Positions 35,757-44,525 of a stretch of 64,000 nt of DNA are shown in pieces. The notes below the pieces were generated by a model. The model searched no databases. It was not told the DNA's origin and saw only the letters and a program-made list of their open reading frames with translations. Both the position numbers and the translations under genes were made by a program. Source of the DNA: Bacillus sp. J37 (lineage in GTDB: Bacteria; Bacillota; Bacilli; Bacillales; Bacillaceae). The stretch's first letter is position 1; every line of letters begins with the position of its first letter. The stretch spans positions 22,313 to 86,312 of the forward strand of contig NZ_JAEK01000019.1 of the NCBI RefSeq assembly GCF_000518865.1, written 5' to 3'.

Positions 35757-37211
35757 TTATGCCACCTTATCCCAACCTGAAATATCCTCATCAAGCTGCA
35801 GATTCTTAGCCCGAGCCTTCTTAGCAGCACGGAAGAATAGGACAAGCAGGATTGCCGTTCCGATCACACCGCCATACCATGAAACATCCATTGATAAGCG
35901 GAAGCCGATTTGGGCATTAAGGATATAGGTAATCACCATAACGAGCATGAACGATCCCGGGATAAGTGATACCCAGTAGTTTTTCTTTGCAATATATAAA
36001 TACATGGCTCCAACAAATAATGCAATTACCGCTGTAGCTTGGTTAGCCCAGCTGAAATATCTCCATAAGATGTTAAAGTCAATCTGTGTCAGGATCAATG
36101 AGATAACAAATAACGGTACCGCGATCCATAAACGGCTCGAAAATTTCTTTTGGGCGATGTTCAGGTATTCAGCAATAATCATACGTGCACTACGGAACGC
36201 AGTATCACCGGATGTAATTGGTAAAACGACAACACCAAGCACGGCAAGTGTACCGCCGATGGCGCCGAGCATCGTTGTTGAAACTTCACTTACAACCGCA
36301 CCAGGACCGCCTGCTGCAAGCACTTCATTTAAACCGTTATAGCCGTCAAACAAGCTCATCGATGCTGCTGCCCAAATCATGGCAATGATCCCTTCAGCAA
36401 TCATCATGCCATAGAAAATTTTACGTCCTTGTTTTTCATTTTGCGTTGTACGCGAAATGATAGGTGTTTGTGTAGCATGGAAGCCTGAAAGAGCACCACA
36501 AGTGATCGTGAAAAAGATCAATGGAAAAATAGGTGCGTTATCAGGATGGAAATTTTGGAATGAAAGCTCAGGAATTGGTGCTCCTGTTACGATTAATCCA
36601 ATGCCTACACCAAGTGCACTGATTACAAGCAATGCACCAAAGTACGGATATAAACGACCGATAATTTTATCAACGGGTAAGAGTGTAGCTAAAATATAAT
36701 AAAGGAAAATAAATCCAATAATTAAGCCTAATGCGATCTTGCCATCCATTAATACATGTAAAAGACTTGCAGGTGTTGAAACAAACACGGTTCCTACTAA
36801 AAGAAGAAGCAGGACTGCGAATGCGTTTACAACATGTCTCATAACTTTTCCAAGAAACTTACTAGCAAGCTCAGGTAAATGGGCGCCGCGGTTTCGGATT
36901 GAAATCATCCCTGTTAAATAGTCATGGACAGCCCCGGCAAAAATACAGCCGACAACGATCCAGATAAAGGCAGCCGGTCCGTAAAGCGCCCCCATAATCG
37001 GACCAAAAATAGGTCCTGTTCCTGCGATATTTAACAATTGAATGAGTGAATTCTTCGATGTGCTCATTGGAACATAGTCAACGCCATCGCTGTTCACATA
37101 TGCAGGAGTTGCACGACTTTCTTTCACCCCAAACATTTTTTCAATGAATTTACCGTACGTAAAATAACCTATAATTAAAAGAGCAATACCTCCTAAAAAC
37201 GTAAACATCAT
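35757..37211 (-). CDS. cstA: CstA family pyruvate/peptide carbon-starvation transporter
   Basis: A 484-residue membrane protein with about 14 spans, the short Gram-positive form of CstA. Hallmarks are FGVKESRATPAYVNSDGVDYVP and NIAGTGPIFGPIMGALYGP near the start, and GFHATQTPIISR mid-protein. In E. coli the related BtsT imports pyruvate under the BtsS/BtsR two-component system; here a LytS/LytTR pair is encoded directly upstream on the same strand, so the same role is likely. GGGGGAG precedes the ATG. A cre site and a 7-bp direct repeat lie in the promoter region. Confidence 0.9.
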   Translation of the reverse strand: MMFTFLGGIALLIIGYFTYGKFIEKMFGVKESRATPAYVNSDGVDYVPMSTSKNSLIQLLNIAGTGPIFGPIMGALYGPAAFIWIVVGCIFAGAVHDYLTGMISIRNRGAHLPELASKFLGKVMRHVVNAFAVLLLLLVGTVFVSTPASLLHVLMDGKIALGLIIGFIFLYYILATLLPVDKIIGRLYPYFGALLVISALGVGIGLIVTGAPIPELSFQNFHPDNAPIFPLIFFTITCGALSGFHATQTPIISRTTQNEKQGRKIFYGMMIAEGIIAMIWAAASMSLFDGYNGLNEVLAAGGPGAVVSEVSTTMLGAIGGTLAVLGVVVLPITSGDTAFRSARMIIAEYLNIAQKKFSSRLWIAVPLFVISLILTQIDFNILWRYFSWANQATAVIALFVGAMYLYIAKKNYWVSLIPGSFMLVMVITYILNAQIGFRLSMDVSWYGGVIGTAILLVLFFRAAKKARAKNLQLDEDISGWDKVA

Positions 37212-37228
37212 GACTCCCCCTTTTTTTG

Positions 37229-37242
37229 TGAATGCGTTTACA
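37229..37242 (-). promoter_or_regulatory. cre site upstream of cstA
   Basis: On the minus strand TGTAAACGCATTCA fits the cre consensus with one mismatch (A at position 10). It lies between the -10 element and the start codon, a roadblock position. Confidence 0.65.
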
Positions 37243-37245
37243 TAA

Positions 37246-37282
37246 AGTATAATAGAATACCAGTTTGAAAGGGGGAGTTTGA
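37246..37282 (-). promoter_or_regulatory. cstA promoter with direct repeat
   Basis: The minus-strand -10 is TATACT (37246-37251) but no -35 hexamer is seen, as for activator-dependent promoters. AGTTTGA (plus-strand sense) occurs at 37262-37268 and 37276-37282, where a LytTR-type activator would bind. The repeat unit is short, so this is tentative. Confidence 0.45.
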
Positions 37283-37346
37283 GACCAAAAGGTCAAAAAC
37301 AGAGGTTATCATGTTGAAAATCAGAATTAAGATGCAAGGAAAGGGG

Positions 37347-38078
37347 CTAAATTTCCAAGTGTATTCTTAGTGACTTCACATAATTTCTGCTAACGGCCAA
37401 CATTTCGTCTCTCCCTTCGATTTGCAGCTGATATGCACCATTAAACCAAGGGGTTAGTTTTGAAACATATGATAAGTTTACAAGATAGCTCTTATGTATT
37501 CGAAAAAAATCGAAAGCAACGAGTCTGCTTTCCAGGTCCTTAAGAGGTGTTTTTGTTTCAAATTCTCCAGTTTTTGTAATCAGCTTCGTTACTTTTTCGT
37601 CCCTGTATATATACAGGATGTCTGCAGGATCAAGATAAAAAATCTCACCCTCTGCTTCAACTGGAAGTTTTCCGGAACGTTTACCTGTCTCACCTTCATC
37701 GTTATTTACTAATTTTTTTTCAATCCGCTGAATGGTTTCTTGTAACTGATCTTCATCATAAGGTTTTAATAAATAATCAATTGCATCATAGCGGAACGCT
37801 TCTGCAGCAAATTGCGGATAAGCTGTTGCGAAGACAATAAGCGGGACTTTTTTCAATTCCATTAGTGCTTTTGCTGCTGCCATTCCATTCATTTTTGGCA
37901 TTTCTACATCTAAAAAAACAACATCAGGCTGAAGCTGAAGAGATTTCATAACGGCCGCTTCACCAGATTCTGCTTCACCAACAATGTTGATCGATGGGAA
38001 CTCCTGTAATAAATGTTTTAGCTCATCTCGGCTATATAATTCATCATCAACAATTAATGTCTTTATGGTTGATTTCAT
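37347..38078 (-). CDS. LytTR-type response regulator
   Basis: A 243-residue regulator: receiver domain 1-120 (TLIVDDELYSRDEL, phospho-Asp in VFLDVEMPKM, Lys in LLKPYDED) and a LytTR DNA-binding domain about 140-240 (YIYRDEKVTKLITKTG, FFRIHKSYLVNL). The start is set by GTGGAGG nine bases upstream; the longer open frame is not needed. The gene overlaps the kinase by 32 bases. It probably activates cstA, encoded downstream on the same strand, in response to extracellular pyruvate, by analogy with BtsSR. Confidence 0.88.
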   Translation of the reverse strand: MKSTIKTLIVDDELYSRDELKHLLQEFPSINIVGEAESGEAAVMKSLQLQPDVVFLDVEMPKMNGMAAAKALMELKKVPLIVFATAYPQFAAEAFRYDAIDYLLKPYDEDQLQETIQRIEKKLVNNDEGETGKRSGKLPVEAEGEIFYLDPADILYIYRDEKVTKLITKTGEFETKTPLKDLESRLVAFDFFRIHKSYLVNLSYVSKLTPWFNGAYQLQIEGRDEMLAVSRNYVKSLRIHLEI

Positions 38079-39819
38079 TTGTTTTTTCCTCCACTTCATA
38101 TGGAATTGAAAAGGAAATGTCTGTGCCTTTATCAGGTTCGCTTGCAATTTTTAGTGCTGCAGCTTCTCCGAACATCATTGTCAGCCTTCGATTTACATTA
38201 TAAATGGCAAGACCGCTTCCTTTCTCGGATTGTATCGGAGTTTGCGAAAGTTGATTGGCCAGTTCTTTACTCATTCCTTTTCCATTGTCTTTTACACTTA
38301 TATAAGTGATGTTCTTTTTCTTTCTTATTGTAATATTCAACAAACAGTTTTCCTCTTTATCCTTGAAGCCATGTTTCATTGCATTTTCAACAAGTGGCTG
38401 CAGTGTTAGCGGAGGTATGCATTGATGAATGGCTCCATCATCTATATCATAGATAATGGTCAAGCGATCAACAAAACGGGCTTCCTCAATCGCAAGATAT
38501 GCTTTTACATGTCGTAATTCCTGCTCCAACATAATCTTAGTATGTGTTGTCACAGTCAGATTTTGACGTAAAAAATGTGACAACGAAACAAGCAATTTAC
38601 GTGCTTTTGCCGGATCAATACGGACAAGGGAAACGATTGTATTAAGTGTATTAAATAAAAAGTGCGGGCTGATCTGTGCTTGCAGTGCCCTGATTTCTGT
38701 TTCTTTTGCAAGCTGGTAAGCCTTATCTGCTTCAGAGATTTCAAGCTGATTACTGATCATCGAACTAAGCCCGGTAATTAACTCCATCACAACATTCGTT
38801 ATTTCTTTTTCAGAACGAAAATAAAATTTTAATGTGCCGATTGGTTTATTTCGTAACTTTAAAGGAGCAATTACAGCTGCACCGAGTGGGCAACTTTCAT
38901 CACGACAATGAATGGAGCGTTGATTCGCGACAACAATCTTGTCCTGCTTGATCGCATCAATCGTAATCTTTGTCTGTATTGGGCTTTCTGCACGGTGATG
39001 ATCATAGCCAAGACCAACATGTGCGAGAATTTCTGTAGTATTCGTAATCGCCACGGCACTTGACTTGATTTCATTATGGATAATGTGACAAACGGCACCA
39101 GCTGAATCAGTGGTGAGACCGTTGCGCAGATACGCTAGCGTCTGGTCGGCAATTCGCAATGTTTTCTGGGCCTGCATAGCACCGGCCTTTTCTTCTTCAT
39201 TAAATACGCTTTTAATAATCAATAGAAAAAGCGCAGATCCGACTCCGTTCGCAAAAATCATAGGAATACCGATCATTTCGACTAATGCAACAGCCTGTTC
39301 AAATGGGCGTGAAATGAGCAGTATGACAACCATTTGCAATGTCTCGGCTAATGCTCCAATCAAAAAAGCGGAACGTAACTTTACATGTTTGTTCGTTTTA
39401 TGAAAGAATCCGGCGATCACTCCTGCTAGAATGGTAGCAAGACCACAGGAAATCCCCGTAAATCCGCCTAATGTGATCCTATGAAGCCCTGCAATTAAAC
39501 CTGCACCAACCCCGACTTTGTATCCGCCGAGAAGCCCGCCTAAAACAACACCAATTACGCGCGAATTGGCAATTGCTTCATCTGTGGAAAGATCAGAAGG
39601 AAGACGGTTAAATTGGAGGGTTTCTGTACTAAGGCTCAAGCCTGAATATGTACCTATAATGCCGAAAAAGCCAAAGAAGATGATTGCCGTCACATTCTGT
39701 TTACGATTAAGCTGATCATGATAAATCATCTCACGGAAGAATTTGAATCGCGTTAAAATAAAGGCAATCATGACAATGATACCAAGGCGTTCGACCATTG
39801 TGAGTAATAAATCAAACAT
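38047..39819 (-). CDS. LytS-type sensor histidine kinase (5TM-GAF)
   Basis: A 590-residue membrane kinase. Residues 1-185 form the 5TMR-LYT sensor with several spans (LHRITLGGFTGISCGLATIL is typical); a GAF domain follows at about 220-350 with a Cys pair; then ISPHFLFNTLNTIVSLVRID with the phospho-His and the ATP site LQPLVENAMKHG and DNGKGM. The 5TM-GAF layout is that of BtsS/YehU and LytS, which sense pyruvate. It is the first gene in the kinase-regulator pair upstream of cstA. Confidence 0.9.
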   Translation of the reverse strand: MFDLLLTMVERLGIIVMIAFILTRFKFFREMIYHDQLNRKQNVTAIIFFGFFGIIGTYSGLSLSTETLQFNRLPSDLSTDEAIANSRVIGVVLGGLLGGYKVGVGAGLIAGLHRITLGGFTGISCGLATILAGVIAGFFHKTNKHVKLRSAFLIGALAETLQMVVILLISRPFEQAVALVEMIGIPMIFANGVGSALFLLIIKSVFNEEEKAGAMQAQKTLRIADQTLAYLRNGLTTDSAGAVCHIIHNEIKSSAVAITNTTEILAHVGLGYDHHRAESPIQTKITIDAIKQDKIVVANQRSIHCRDESCPLGAAVIAPLKLRNKPIGTLKFYFRSEKEITNVVMELITGLSSMISNQLEISEADKAYQLAKETEIRALQAQISPHFLFNTLNTIVSLVRIDPAKARKLLVSLSHFLRQNLTVTTHTKIMLEQELRHVKAYLAIEEARFVDRLTIIYDIDDGAIHQCIPPLTLQPLVENAMKHGFKDKEENCLLNITIRKKKNITYISVKDNGKGMSKELANQLSQTPIQSEKGSGLAIYNVNRRLTMMFGEAAALKIASEPDKGTDISFSIPYEVEEKTNEINHKDINC

Positions 39820-40039
39820 GTGAAAAACCCCTTTTGAAAATGGAAACTGTCCCTAAAGTTACCTTTCCCGGTTGATGATTTAGTCTAGTAAGGTTGTAAA
39901 ACAATCGTTCGTAAAAAAATATTTGATATCACCTTTAAATTTACCAAAACTCTGTCAGGGAATCCACATATCGTATATAGTTAAGAAAACGAGCTGTTAT
40001 CTTAAGTATTTGTAAGGTATTTGAAAAGGAGGGATTCTC

Positions 40040-40633
40040 ATGGATATTAAACTCGAAATATTAGAAGGTGAACATGTTAAACTTTTGCCTATGCAAAAGC
40101 ATCACATACAAGGGCTATACGAAGCAGGGTGTGATCGTAATATATGGACTCACTTACCTAAGGAGATAGCAAGGTTTGAGGATATGAAGGATTTTGTGGA
40201 ATCTGCTCTTTATAATAGGGAAAAGGGCACGGAATTTCCTTTTGTCATTACACAAAAAGAAACCAACAAAATAATTGGTAGCACACGCTTTCTAGATATC
40301 TCCCCTTTAAACAAAACACTAGAAATAGGCTGGACCTGGTTACATCCATCTGTATGGGGAACACAAATAAATGAAGAATGCAAATATCTTTTATTAAGCT
40401 ATTGTTTTGAGGAGCTTGGAGCTATTCGCGTCCAATTCAAAACAGATGAACGAAACTTTAGATCTCAAAAAGCTATCGAGAGAATCGGCGGAATGAAGGA
40501 AGGAATCTTAAGAAATCACATGATCAGAAAAGATGGAACATACCGGAATTCTGTATACTACAGTGTAATCGAAAGTGAATGGGATGAAGTAAAAGAAAAA
40601 AACTTTTTAGATTGTTCGATATCTATTAAATAA
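40040..40633 (+). CDS. GNAT family acetyltransferase (RimJ/RimL-like)
   Basis: A 197-residue acetyltransferase of the Acetyltransf_3 type. Features are KLLPMQKHHIQGLYEA at the start, GSTRFLDISPLNKTLEIGWT, and FKTDERNFRSQKAIERIGG with the acetyl-CoA pyrophosphate-binding Arg and Asn. Such proteins acetylate ribosomal proteins, small amines or antibiotics; the substrate is not clear. GGAGGG precedes ATG 40040. It is monocistronic. Confidence 0.85.
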   Translation: MDIKLEILEGEHVKLLPMQKHHIQGLYEAGCDRNIWTHLPKEIARFEDMKDFVESALYNREKGTEFPFVITQKETNKIIGSTRFLDISPLNKTLEIGWTWLHPSVWGTQINEECKYLLLSYCFEELGAIRVQFKTDERNFRSQKAIERIGGMKEGILRNHMIRKDGTYRNSVYYSVIESEWDEVKEKNFLDCSISIK

Positions 40634-40690
40634 TAGATATGTGTTTTCTTTTTCCACAAGAGTGTTCATTTGGATACTATTTTTAAAGTC

Positions 40691-40791
40691 GGTAGTGGAA
40701 TGGAGCGGAAGGCACTAAGACTCCTGCGGGAAGTAGAGGAAAGGCTCAGGTTCCTCCCCGGCGCGGAGTGTCTGGAGCGCAATGGAACGGC
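40691..40791. repeat. GC-rich Bacillaceae intergenic repeat
   Basis: A block much richer in G and C than its surroundings, holding GGAATGGAGCGGAAGGC, ACTCCTGCGGGAAGTAGAGG and CTGGAGCGCAATGGAACGG. I recognise this sequence type as a repeat found many times between genes in Bacillus-like genomes. Only one copy lies in the window. Confidence 0.65.
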
Positions 40792-40926
40792 TAAATTTCA
40801 TCTTCAAATGCATTAAAAAGCAACAAAGTATGCAGAAGAACCTAATGATGATAATAAATGAAAGAAATACCTAAGCTTTTTATCTATTTAATCAAGAGAT
40901 TATGATTACAAACGAGGTGATCCCCC

Positions 40927-41391
40927 ATGATATTAGTCAGTTCTTGTTTAGCTGGTTTAGAGGTAAGATATAATGGTACACATTGTTTAAATAACAAGAT
41001 CAATAAACTAATAGAAGAAAAAAAGGCAATCCCCATATGTCCTGAACTACTTGGCGGTTTTTCAACCCCCAGAGAACCTGCTGAAATCATAGGCGGTAAT
41101 GGAGAAGATGTATTGGATGGGAAAGCTAAAGTAATCGAGAAATCAGGTAGAGACGTAACTGAATTATACATAAAAGGTGCATACACGACTTTACAACAAG
41201 CTAAAAATGTAAAGGCAACAGTCGTTGTCCTTAAGGAATATAGTCCATCCTGTGGAAGTTCGATGATATACAATGGTAAATTTTCAGGAGAGAAAATTGC
41301 CGGAAATGGAGTCACAACTGCCTTATTAAAACGAAACGGTGTAAGAGTAATCTCAGAAGAACAGCTTGATGATCACTCAATTTCTGTTTAA
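40927..41391 (+). CDS. DUF523 family protein
   Basis: A 154-residue protein of the DUF523 family. Conserved Cys-containing motifs are visible: SSCLAGLEVRYNG at the start, CPELLGGFSTPREPAEI, and KEYSPSCGSSMIYNG. These Cys may bind a metal or act in redox chemistry. The family's reaction is not established. AACGAGGTGAT lies before ATG 40927. A terminator shared with the OYE gene follows. Confidence 0.85.
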   Translation: MILVSSCLAGLEVRYNGTHCLNNKINKLIEEKKAIPICPELLGGFSTPREPAEIIGGNGEDVLDGKAKVIEKSGRDVTELYIKGAYTTLQQAKNVKATVVVLKEYSPSCGSSMIYNGKFSGEKIAGNGVTTALLKRNGVRVISEEQLDDHSISV

Positions 41392-41396
41392 AAGAA

Positions 41397-41434
41397 AAAC
41401 CTTCCGATCATGAACATTCACGAGCGGAAGGTTT
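41397..41434. terminator. Bidirectional terminator
   Basis: AAACCTTCCG (41397-41406) pairs with CGGAAGGTTT (41425-41434) between the converging DUF523 and OYE-family genes. Confidence 0.7.
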
Positions 41435-41447
41435 GATATCAAAAGAA

Positions 41448-42590
41448 TTAAACCCCTGGAAACCAACCAGGTGTGTTGATAATAGCATTCCACAGAGGAT
41501 CAGGAATGACTAACTCCTCCTGTTTATCTTTATCAATTTTTGTAACAATATCAGCTTCTTTTCCTTCTGCAATTTTTTGTACCCAATCAGGATCAATAAT
41601 TAATTCTCTACCAAGTGCCAGAAGAGGGATTCCACTTTCAAATGCGTTACGCGCATCTTCAGCTGTATAAATAGAACCCACCCCTATAAGAGGAATTCTG
41701 TTATTTATTGTTTCCTTAAGATAATCAATTCTAGTTTTCGTTAAATCCTCAACACCTCTTCTTGGTGTTGAAAAGAAATCCATTAATGATACATGCAAAT
41801 AATCAAGGCCTTTTTCAGATAAAGCATCAACTAAAACAAGTGTTTCATCCATTGTAATCCCAGGTGTTTCAGGTTCCTCCGGAGAAAAACGATACCCAAC
41901 AATAAATGGGGTTTTTGCATGCTCCTGAACTGCTTTTTTCACTGAATCCACAATTGCCAATGGAAATGTCATTCGTTTTTCAAGACTTCCACCAAATCGA
42001 TCATCACGTCTATTCGAATGAGGGGAGAAGAATTGTTGAATTAAATATCCGTTTGCTCCATGAATTTCAACGCCATCAAATCCTGCTTCGATCGCACGAC
42101 GGGTTGTTTCTCCAAAGGCATGGATGATTTCTTCAACCTCAGTCTCTGTTAATGGTCTTGGTTTTACATCAGGCTCATCTGTGGAAACACCGCCTTTTTC
42201 AGCAGGAACATCACTTGCACTGACAATTTCACCATTAGGAACTAATTCCGGAGGACACATTCTTCCACCGTGGAAAATTTGCAGTACTGCTTTTGCACCT
42301 TGATCTTTAATGTTTGTTGCTAACTTCCTTAAGCTTGGGATCATTTCATCAGTGTCAGCACCGAATTCACCGTGAAATCCTTTACCATTTGGAGTGACAT
42401 ATGTACAAGCTGTAATCACCATGCTGACTCCTTTAGAACGTCTTGCATAGTAATTCACCTCTGCATCTGTGACAGTACCATCTGGATTAGAAGAGAAATT
42501 TGTCATCGGTGCCATGACAATTCTGTTTTTTAATTGAATTCCATTAGGTAATGTATAGGAAGATAATAAAGCTTCATTTTGCTCTTTCAT
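41448..42590 (-). CDS. NADH-dependent flavin oxidoreductase (Old Yellow Enzyme family)
   Basis: A 380-residue FMN-dependent ene-reductase-like TIM barrel. Residues RIVMAPMTNFSSNPDGTVTD bind FMN, EIHGANGYLIQQFFSPHSN carries the substrate-binding His-x-x-Asn (HGAN), and GVGSIYTAEDA the phosphate site. The start is set by GGAGGG 10 bases before ATG 42590; upstream codons in the open frame are not needed. It probably reduces activated C=C bonds in small electrophiles. It is monocistronic. Confidence 0.88.
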   Translation of the reverse strand: MKEQNEALLSSYTLPNGIQLKNRIVMAPMTNFSSNPDGTVTDAEVNYYARRSKGVSMVITACTYVTPNGKGFHGEFGADTDEMIPSLRKLATNIKDQGAKAVLQIFHGGRMCPPELVPNGEIVSASDVPAEKGGVSTDEPDVKPRPLTETEVEEIIHAFGETTRRAIEAGFDGVEIHGANGYLIQQFFSPHSNRRDDRFGGSLEKRMTFPLAIVDSVKKAVQEHAKTPFIVGYRFSPEEPETPGITMDETLVLVDALSEKGLDYLHVSLMDFFSTPRRGVEDLTKTRIDYLKETINNRIPLIGVGSIYTAEDARNAFESGIPLLALGRELIIDPDWVQKIAEGKEADIVTKIDKDKQEELVIPDPLWNAIINTPGWFPGV

Positions 42591-42773
42591 CAAACTTGTT
42601 CCCTCCTTCATGAGAATACGGCTATGATAAAATACCAGATTTGATTTGTACATCAATATGCTTCACTTAACTTTTAAAGTTTATGAAAAATAATGGGGAA
42701 TCTATTGTTTATCAAATGCGGTGTAAGCCACTTTTCTTTAGTAATATCCCTAAAAAAATCTTACGTACTAAAT

Positions 42774-42813
42774 AAAACAAGCGCTAATTTTTGTAAGGAT
42801 TAGCACTTGTTTT
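42774..42813 (-). terminator. Terminator of LysE-family gene
   Basis: AAAACAAGCGCTAAT (42774-42788) pairs with ATTAGCACTTGTTTT (42799-42813) with one mismatch, just past the lysE-family stop. Confidence 0.75.
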
Positions 42814-42821
42814 ATGGAGAA

Positions 42822-43442
42822 TTAATGTTGTTTTTCGAATGCCAGCTTTAAACCAAAACCTATTAAAACAAGACCAGTTGCTTTATCCATGATCTTCTGC
42901 ACCTTTTCCGTCAGAAGCCATTCACGTAGATAATTGATAAAAAAGACATATAGAAAGAACCACGTGATTGAAAGCAATGTGTAAACGACACCCATCGTGA
43001 TAAATTGAACGGTGACATTTGAACCTGCATTTACGAATTGAGGGAGAAATGTGATAAAGAACATGGCCACTTTAGGATTTAGAACATTTGATAAAAATCC
43101 TTGTTGAAAAGCAGATTTCTTTTTAAAGGTAGAACCTGGTGCTATCTGGAGATCTTGATCATTCTTTCTTTTAATAAGAGATGAAATGCCAAGATATAGT
43201 AAATAGATGGCACCAACATACTTTACAATGTCAAAAGCAAGGGCTGATTGTAAGAGTATGGCTGATAGGCCAAATGCGGCGGCAAATGTATGAACCAATG
43301 ATCCTGATGTAATTCCTAAAGCCATTTTGTAGCCATTTTTCCGTCCGTCAGCAATGGTTCTTTTTGTAATGAGTGCTGTATCAACACCAGGGCTCATAAC
43401 GACAAATAATGTAAGAACTAAAAAAGTGAGAAAATCATTCAT
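42822..43442 (-). CDS. LysE/RhtB family amino acid exporter
   Basis: A 206-residue membrane exporter with six spans. The family signature is SPGVDTALITKRTIADGRKNGYKMALGI in two parts, at residues 18-45, and GFLSNVLNPKVAMFF mid-protein. LysE proteins export amino acids or related metabolites with proton exchange. GGAGTGATA precedes ATG 43442. It is divergent from an XRE-cupin regulator with three 15-bp repeats between them, so the regulator most likely controls this exporter. Confidence 0.9.
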   Translation of the reverse strand: MNDFLTFLVLTLFVVMSPGVDTALITKRTIADGRKNGYKMALGITSGSLVHTFAAAFGLSAILLQSALAFDIVKYVGAIYLLYLGISSLIKRKNDQDLQIAPGSTFKKKSAFQQGFLSNVLNPKVAMFFITFLPQFVNAGSNVTVQFITMGVVYTLLSITWFFLYVFFINYLREWLLTEKVQKIMDKATGLVLIGFGLKLAFEKQH

Positions 43443-43502
43443 TAATTATCACTCCTTAATCACTTGATACAAGATAGTCAATAAAATATAATTTAATTAT
43501 TG

Positions 43503-43571
43503 TTAAGTGTAGTTTAACACATTTTAATTGATTGTGTTAAATGTAATTTAAATAAATTAAGTGCTATTTAA
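43503..43571. promoter_or_regulatory. Three 15-bp operator-like repeats between lysE and xre
   Basis: TTAAGTGTAGTTTAA (43503-43517), TTAAATGTAATTTAA (43537-43551) and TTAAGTGCTATTTAA (43557-43571) share the form TTAARTGYANTTTAA with minor variation. They fill the lysE-xre divergent promoter region, and the last lies 14 bases before the xre start codon. Confidence 0.65.
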
Positions 43572-43585
43572 TTACAGGGGGCGTC

Positions 43586-44131
43586 ATGGAAAATATTGAT
43601 ATCGGGAAAAAAGTTGAACGATTTAGGAAGGAAAAGGGACTTAGTAGTCGGGAATTAGCCAAATTAGCTGAAATCACTCCTTCCATGTTAAGTCAGATAG
43701 AAAGAGGATTAGCCAATCCCTCCATACAAACTCTTAAGGTTTTGGCTAAAGTTCTTGAAGTACCAACATTTAGTTTTTTACTTGAAGAGACAAAAACATC
43801 AGATTTAGTGGTGAGGTCTAATCAAAGAAAAAGCATGATTGTAGAGAATATCACGTATGAGCTTGTTTCTCCAGAGTTTACCGGGACCCTTGCAACGGCC
43901 ATTATGAATCTTCCTCCAAATTCATCTTCTTCAGAGAAGCTATTAGAACATAAAGGAGAGGAAGTTGCCTTTATATTGGAGGGGAAAATTAAAATCTATT
44001 TAGAGGATGATGACTACTTATTAGAAGCGGGAGATAGTGTTAGAATACCAAAACATATGAAGCACATGTGGGAGAACCCGTTTGGTGAAAAAGCAGCTAT
44101 CTTATTTTCTGTAACCCCACCAGCTTTTTAA
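43586..44131 (+). CDS. XRE family regulator with cupin domain
   Basis: A 181-residue regulator: N-terminal helix-turn-helix (LSSRELAKLAEITPSMLSQI followed by ERGLANPSIQTL) and a C-terminal cupin_2 barrel (about 105-178) with HKGEEVAFILEGKI and AGDSVRIPKHMKHMW, which may bind a small ligand. Such proteins often control amino acid or polyamine genes. GGGGGCGTC precedes the ATG. It is divergent from the LysE exporter and probably autoregulated through the triple repeat. Confidence 0.88.
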   Translation: MENIDIGKKVERFRKEKGLSSRELAKLAEITPSMLSQIERGLANPSIQTLKVLAKVLEVPTFSFLLEETKTSDLVVRSNQRKSMIVENITYELVSPEFTGTLATAIMNLPPNSSSSEKLLEHKGEEVAFILEGKIKIYLEDDDYLLEAGDSVRIPKHMKHMWENPFGEKAAILFSVTPPAF

Positions 44132-44162
44132 ACTATAAAAATGATAGAATCAGGAGGTCCAC

Positions 44163-44333
44163 ATGAGATGCGGTTCAAAATGCTTTGTAGTCGAGATGGA
44201 GATAAGAGGAGAAGTGCGAAGGGAAGCAGTCACAGCGAGAACATCCGTTGATGCAAGGAAAACGATCCGGATTGAATATGGAGCAGAAGCACAAATTTTA
44301 TCTGTTAGGGAAAAAAATAAAAAAGAGAGATGA
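44163..44333 (+). CDS. Conserved-looking small protein, 56 residues
   Basis: A short gene with AGGAGGT at 44152-44158 five bases before ATG 44163 and a TGA at 44331. The product starts with a Cys pair (MRCGSKCFVVEMEIRGEV), is rich in Arg and Lys, and ends in a basic tail. Its VDARKTIRIEYGAEAQILSVRE part reads like a compact alpha/beta domain. I cannot name the family. It follows the XRE gene by 31 bases and could share its transcript. Confidence 0.65.
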   Translation: MRCGSKCFVVEMEIRGEVRREAVTARTSVDARKTIRIEYGAEAQILSVREKNKKER

Positions 44334-44403
44334 AAATTCACTTTCCACAAGTCAATATTTAGCTTTTTTAGGGTATAGTGGCATCATTTGATTCCACTAT
44401 ATT

Positions 44404-44423
44404 TTAAATTGTGCACAATTTAA
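44404..44423. promoter_or_regulatory. 20-bp palindrome upstream of ohr
   Basis: TTAAATTGTGCACAATTTAA is a perfect 20-bp palindrome ending 3 bases before the -35 element of the ohr promoter. A degenerate second copy (TTAGTTGTGTAAAATTTAA) lies near 44471-44489. The AATTGT core is like OhrR operators of the MarR family. Confidence 0.65.
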
Positions 44424-44426
44424 TTG

Positions 44427-44455
44427 TTGACATTGTAACTAGGATTGATTATGAT
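44427..44455 (+). promoter_or_regulatory. Promoter of ohr
   Basis: TTGACA (44427-44432) and TATGAT (44450-44455) with a 17-base spacer, flanked by the operator-like elements. Confidence 0.75.
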
Positions 44456-44525
44456 AAACTTACGATTTAATTAGTTGTGTAAAATTTAATTTTAGAAAAC
44501 ATACTTTTATAGAGGAGTGTTTTAT

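Noticed and set aside
40884..41315. 143-codon open frame antisense to the DUF523 gene
   Set aside because: DUF523 motifs on the plus strand are clear; this is its shadow.
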